From the NCBI GenBank assembly GCA_949358305.1, contig OX442319.1, forward strand, positions 8,804,001 to 8,868,000: a DNA stretch of 64,000 bases. Direction: 5' to 3'. Both the position numbers and the translations under genes were made by a program. Source of the stretch: Strigamia acuminata (lineage: Eukaryota > Arthropoda > Chilopoda > Geophilomorpha > Linotaeniidae). Every line of letters begins with the position of its first letter. Position 1 is the stretch's first letter. Below, piece after piece: positions 60,126-64,000 of this stretch. The notes beneath the pieces were generated by a model that was not told where the DNA came from, made no database searches, and saw only the letters and a program-made list of their open reading frames with translations.

Positions 60126-62438
60126 TCACATCCACAACTGAAGCATTTTTTCCCTATCCAATAAAGGTTCAGCATCTTTAAACCAATCTTCTGATGCATA
60201 CTTTTCCTTAAATTTAGCAATTGTTTCCGCACACGGACTAAACCATTTCAACATAGTTACGTAAATATCCCAGAAGGATTCCCATCCATATTCATTTCCA
60301 TGAGCCCCATATATAATTCCATCTTTTTCGCATTCCTCAAATCTTCTTCCATATTTCTCAAAAACAACATCCATCCATTTACAAATCATCAATTCATTTT
60401 TAAATTTTATCACCTCCGTCTGCGACGATAAGCAAAACCAATTGATAAACTCATTGACCAACTCCCAATTGTATTCACCACGTAACAGATCAGCACAAAT
60501 ATGCAACGTTCGGTCGTCTAATCTGAATATTTCTCGCTTACATCGATCTATTTTATCACTCGCAAACTTCCAACTGACGAATTTCTCTAAAGACTTTAAA
60601 TGATCATTTCTACATATCAAATTGCCTATCAGTACAATTGTATGATTTTCAAATTCTGGACTCAAAAAACCACTTTTAAACTTCCAAACATCATCCGGAT
60701 GACTAAAACACCAATCCAAAGTCTCTTCTATTACATACCAAGAATCTTCCCGAATGAAATAAAAAATTAAATCGACGAAATCGTACGGAATCTCGACTTC
60801 AAAAATACTTTTTTTTAACTTACTAATTTCCTCAAAATCATCCTCAAAACACCACTCTAAAAACTCATCTAGTTGCGTGAAATCTGCATTTTTCAACAGG
60901 TTTGTAAACAAATTAGCCGGTGGATTTCGCCGCTTGAATCTATTAACGTTATCAACTGCAAATTGGCGCTTGAAGCGAGTTATTTCATCTTCCGATTTCA
61001 AACACCGATTCACGAATTCGTCCACTTCGTCCCATTCGTTCTTCATTATGAAATGATTACAAACATCCGTCCCCTTTTCCCTCACAACAATTTGCATAAA
61101 ATCGCCAACATCCTTCTCGCACAAAACAGTACGTTTAACAAAAACATCAAACAAATACCATTGCTTTGCCATTAATAACTTGCTACATTGGTGCAGACCG
61201 TACTTCGAATGAATAAATTCTTTCTTCTGCAGAGCACTCGCGGAATCCAGCATCAACACAACTAAATCTACAACTTTGGTGGAAAATAGTTCAGCTAATA
61301 TACAAAAAAAAGAATAAAAATCAGCAAAAACATGTTGCTTTAAGTGATTAGAAGCACTTTTCCACAATTCCGTAAAAACAACCCTACGAGTATCACAAGT
61401 TACCACACAATTCAATATCGAAACAAAAACACTTCCGCGTATAATCCCCCAAACTCTTTGCATCGTGGGCAAAAAGTAGTCGCGCCATCGCCAACTGAAT
61501 AAAAGTCTCCGCAATATTTGATCAGAATCTACTTTATCGAACACTTCTCCCCACTGTTTCTCATCCATACGAGATAACAAAAAACACACACTATCTGCAT
61601 CCCACGCCGCTCTCGTAGCTCGAATTAAATTCCTTCCTTTTTCCTCGTCGCTCAATTCATTCCACATATATCTGACCGCGGCATTGGGTCCGTAAGACAC
61701 GACTAAATCAAACACATACTCGGTAATGCTTTCGTTAAGGCGGGGAATACCGGTATCGTAACTTGTAGACATTTCCTCTAATCTCTTATCCTTGGTTATG
61801 CGCCACGTCCAATAATAAGCCATCGGGTTTCTTTCCATGTTCCGCATGTTATCCGATTGTAAGTACCAATTCGGAAAGAATTCCGGGGTAATGGTGGCGA
61901 GATGATCGACTAAACCGAAAGCGCAAGCATGTTCGTACTTCTGGTAAACATTCAAGTGACTGTCGGTATCGGATAATAATTTGATCGCTGTTGCCTTCGC
62001 GTCTATCGTTGCACCTGGCGTCCAAATTAAATCACTAATGTTACATTCCAACAAACCATGCTGGTTCTGAAGGTTAATCCACCTAACTATTTTTTCACTG
62101 GTTGTTTCAACAAGTTCAAATAATCTAGTTTTGATTATTTCCGGTACGGGTAAATTCGACACACTGTCCAGTACGTCCTTTTCAATTTCTTGCCATTCGT
62201 CGCTGTCGGACTCAATATTTTCTTCATAATCGGCTTTTCCTCTGTAATAATCAGATTCGAAAAAATCTAATATCTGATCGCCAGCATCCGTGTCCCACAA
62301 GTTAGTTACGATCTTAACCAGTGAAATTTGTTCAAGTGTTGCCGGGGTGAATAAATATCGGATGTTGTTTGGTCCAAGATCATCTTCTGGCGTCAATTTC
62401 TGCGTTTGTAACGAACTGCATCCGCCTACTTCAGACAT
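60126..62438 (-). CDS. Solenoid family gene J (clade II, 770 aa, intact)
   Basis: Clade II copy, MSEVGGCSSLQTQKLTPEDD, YLFTPATLEQISLVKIV, DLIWTPGATIDAKATAIK, WTWRITKDKRL. Full C-terminal repeat set; tail DREKMLQLWM. The frame continues 64 codons upstream, through hydrophobic sequence, to 62630, as it does in C. Because E lacks this and the region holds the ATTGG-type promoter boxes, the MSEV start is preferred. J is divergent from K. Function is unknown. Confidence 0.85.
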   Translation of the reverse strand: MSEVGGCSSLQTQKLTPEDDLGPNNIRYLFTPATLEQISLVKIVTNLWDTDAGDQILDFFESDYYRGKADYEENIESDSDEWQEIEKDVLDSVSNLPVPEIIKTRLFELVETTSEKIVRWINLQNQHGLLECNISDLIWTPGATIDAKATAIKLLSDTDSHLNVYQKYEHACAFGLVDHLATITPEFFPNWYLQSDNMRNMERNPMAYYWTWRITKDKRLEEMSTSYDTGIPRLNESITEYVFDLVVSYGPNAAVRYMWNELSDEEKGRNLIRATRAAWDADSVCFLLSRMDEKQWGEVFDKVDSDQILRRLLFSWRWRDYFLPTMQRVWGIIRGSVFVSILNCVVTCDTRRVVFTELWKSASNHLKQHVFADFYSFFCILAELFSTKVVDLVVLMLDSASALQKKEFIHSKYGLHQCSKLLMAKQWYLFDVFVKRTVLCEKDVGDFMQIVVREKGTDVCNHFIMKNEWDEVDEFVNRCLKSEDEITRFKRQFAVDNVNRFKRRNPPANLFTNLLKNADFTQLDEFLEWCFEDDFEEISKLKKSIFEVEIPYDFVDLIFYFIREDSWYVIEETLDWCFSHPDDVWKFKSGFLSPEFENHTIVLIGNLICRNDHLKSLEKFVSWKFASDKIDRCKREIFRLDDRTLHICADLLRGEYNWELVNEFINWFCLSSQTEVIKFKNELMICKWMDVVFEKYGRRFEECEKDGIIYGAHGNEYGWESFWDIYVTMLKWFSPCAETIAKFKEKYASEDWFKDAEPLLDREKMLQLWM

Positions 62439-62639
62439 TTCTCGCCGAATTTGAAAGTGTTCTTGAATCAGTGGCAAAAACAACGTGCTTGCGGTATTGT
62501 TTACGAGAATGTTATTGTTTTTCACCGACCAATAACAATAACCCACGACTATCAGCTGTGCTCTGCAACCAATCACGTAACAGGTCACATTGTGCACTGC
62601 CATCTGGCTTTGATAAATATAAATTAGCACAAACTCCTA
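62439..62639 (-). promoter_or_regulatory. Upstream region of gene J
   Basis: Resembles the C upstream region (ATTGGTCGGTGAAAAACAAT, GTGACCTGTTACGTGATTGG on the minus strand) but breaks off at about 62637. Confidence 0.5.
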
Positions 62640-62815
62640 ACGTAAATTCAGTTCGATAAATAATTGTTTAAAAACGATTTTACATTCATTTGTAGACCAA
62701 GCAGTGCGAAGAAGCTCAAGGGCCACAGCTGAACAGAAATTCTAGTTTTATTTATTTTATAAATAGTTTATTATTATTTTAATATTACATTTTATTTTAA
62801 AATTAATTAAAAATA
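62640..62815 (-). other. Orphan 3' flank of a lost clade II copy
   Basis: Matches the 3' flank of gene C (about 19480-19640; GACCAAGCAGTGC, TTATTATTTTAATATTACAT) but has no coding region beside it. It is fused directly to a clade I-type 3' flank (62816-62920, GTGACGTCGCGATTGCTAAG). A clade II gene was probably deleted here. Confidence 0.6.
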
Positions 62816-63079
62816 ATGTGCCTTAAGAAAAGAAAGAAAGTCGTAATTTATTGCTAAGTTTATTGCATTAGTGACGTCGCGATTGCTAAGCGACGTTGTT
62901 TGTGTTGTTGACAAGATGTCAGACCAAGTACGAATTTGCCACAAATTTTTGTCAAACATTTTAAATTCAACCTCAACTTACCATTCAAAACAAATCCACC
63001 ACAAAGTTTTAACACACTGGAAAATTAAGAAAAGAAAAGAAACACATTATCAATATAAAAACACCAAATTACAAATACA

Positions 63080-63425
63080 TCCCTTGAGTGGTTTCTTTGA
63101 CCCACGATTTCCTCTCGGCTCCCTTCCAGTGAGTGTCAACTAATGACCGGGGTCCAATCTCGCTGGGCAAACAAATGCGCAAACAAATCTGGCAGCTCCC
63201 CGAAGTGTGAACGAACCAAGGGAATCCACCCACCGTCATTAGGCCATGTCCGCAACCGGCAACATGAACCATCAAGTGAATCTCCTGGCGGCAGGGCCCT
63301 TAACTGGAAGCATGTCCCTAGATGACTCTTCCCTTTCGCGCTGACCCCCCAGCTCATGGACAAATGCAAGAAACAACACAGGTAAATCGCTTTTCCCCTG
63401 ATTGCAAAAGGACACATCAGTGAAA
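63080..63425. repeat. Dispersed repeat with empty MITE site
   Basis: The right part (about 63330-63425) matches 56560-56587 plus 56899-56965 across the MITE insertion point. The left part contains GGGGTCCAATCTCGCTGG. A 93-codon minus-strand frame (63136-63417) is open but has no recognised similarity and is not called. Confidence 0.6.
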
Positions 63426-63898
63426 ATTTCGTTTCTCTCGATGTTGATATCGGAAAATGTTTTTTCGACCTAAAAACAAAATAATTGAATGTTAAAAATA
63501 AATGAGGGAATAATAATGAGAGAATTTCTCTGGAAATAACACGTGGTTATTAAATTTTCTGGAAATATCTGTGTTATTTCCAGGAATTTCCAGGAATGTC
63601 CTGTAATTTAATTGGTTGTATAGGCAAGAAAACATGATTGCTATTGGTTGGTATAAAACAACGGGAATCTAAAATAATCTGCAATCTTGTCCAATCTTGT
63701 CCTCTAATCTGTGATCTGCGATCTTGTCGTTGTTCCCGAACCAGGGGGAAAGAAGCGTGGAATTCCTCGTTAACATCAAGAAATTATTTAGCAAGAGAAC
63801 CTTACGCGGTAAATACATTTGATTTATCACACAACGTTGTTTGTTTATGCATTTAAATTTGACTCTGATTCTAGACAAGTTTCAAATTCGGCGGCGAA
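63426..63898 (+). promoter_or_regulatory. Promoter and 5'UTR intron of solenoid gene K
   Basis: ATTGG boxes at about 63610 and 63645, TATAAAA (63652-63658), a leader lengthened by about 45 bp of duplicated CAATCTTGTCC-like sequence, 5'UTR intron 63809-63874. No NRF-1-like palindrome was found. The sequence before 63600 is AT-rich without a gene. Confidence 0.55.
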
Positions 63899-64000
63899 AT
63901 GAGCAATTTAGTAAAAATGCTGAAAAGGACACCAGAAAGAAATTTTATTCGATATTCATTCACGCCAGGAACATTACGAGACATTTCAATGGTCAAGGCT
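63899..64000 (+). CDS. Solenoid family gene K (clade I), 5' end only
   Basis: First 34 codons, MSNLVKMLKRTPERNFIRYS then FTPGTLRDISMVKA, cut by the window edge. Closest to F and H at the start. Intactness cannot be judged. Confidence 0.8.
   Translation, partial: MSNLVKMLKRTPERNFIRYSFTPGTLRDISMVKA

Noticed and set aside
63136-63417. 93-codon minus-strand frame with many Cys
   Set aside because: Lies in a dispersed repeat. Two other frames over the same bases are equally open, and no family was recognised.

Overview
This is AT-rich, repeat-dense eukaryotic DNA from an animal, most likely an arthropod. The evidence is short GT-AG introns (52-75 bp), AATAAA poly(A) signals, Ty3/Gypsy, Ty1/Copia, Mutator/Kolobok-like and mariner-like elements, and a locally amplified lineage-specific gene family. 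Short introns favour a compact genome such as a branchiopod crustacean or an insect. The species cannot be fixed from the sequence.

Layout: (1) 1-2054 holds the 3' half of an L-threonine aldolase gene (+), with a mariner-type MITE and a 21-bp tandem array in its introns. Its last exon is split by Gypsy copy 1 (2055-12845, minus, 623-bp LTRs, TAAT target duplication). The displaced last codons lie at 12850-12874. (2) 13376-64000 is an array of 11 copies of one unrecognised gene family. The products are about 720-775 aa, with single-exon coding regions and a C-terminal helical-repeat solenoid. Clade I copies (A, B, D, F, G, H, I, K) are all on the + strand. Clade II copies (C, E, J) are all on the - strand. 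They form convergent I/II and divergent II/I pairs. A, C, E, G, H and J are open. B has a nonsense codon. D is split by a 6,972-bp transposon with TTAA duplications and also has two frameshifts. F is split by Gypsy copy 2 (37278-48065, +, ATAA duplication). I is a 3' fragment, and K runs off the window. (3) Smaller remnants lie between the genes: an Ulp1-like protease relic, two Copia fragments, and a 311-bp MITE whose empty site is also in the window.

The two Gypsy copies encode gag, pol (protease, RT, RNase H, integrase) and a third ORF in the env position. That ORF encodes a zinc-ribbon, NLS-rich protein with no membrane segment. Each copy carries one nonsense codon in pol, at different places. 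The TTAA element carries a 4-exon gene for a Mutator-like transposase fused to a YqaJ-type nuclease. It is flanked by arrays with 11-bp periodicity.

The main candidate for something undescribed is the array of solenoid genes with its stereotyped promoter cassette (NRF-1-like palindrome, two ATTGG boxes, TATA box, 5'UTR intron). Next are the Gypsy third ORF and the helically phased arrays of the TTAA element. No function is claimed for the solenoid family.
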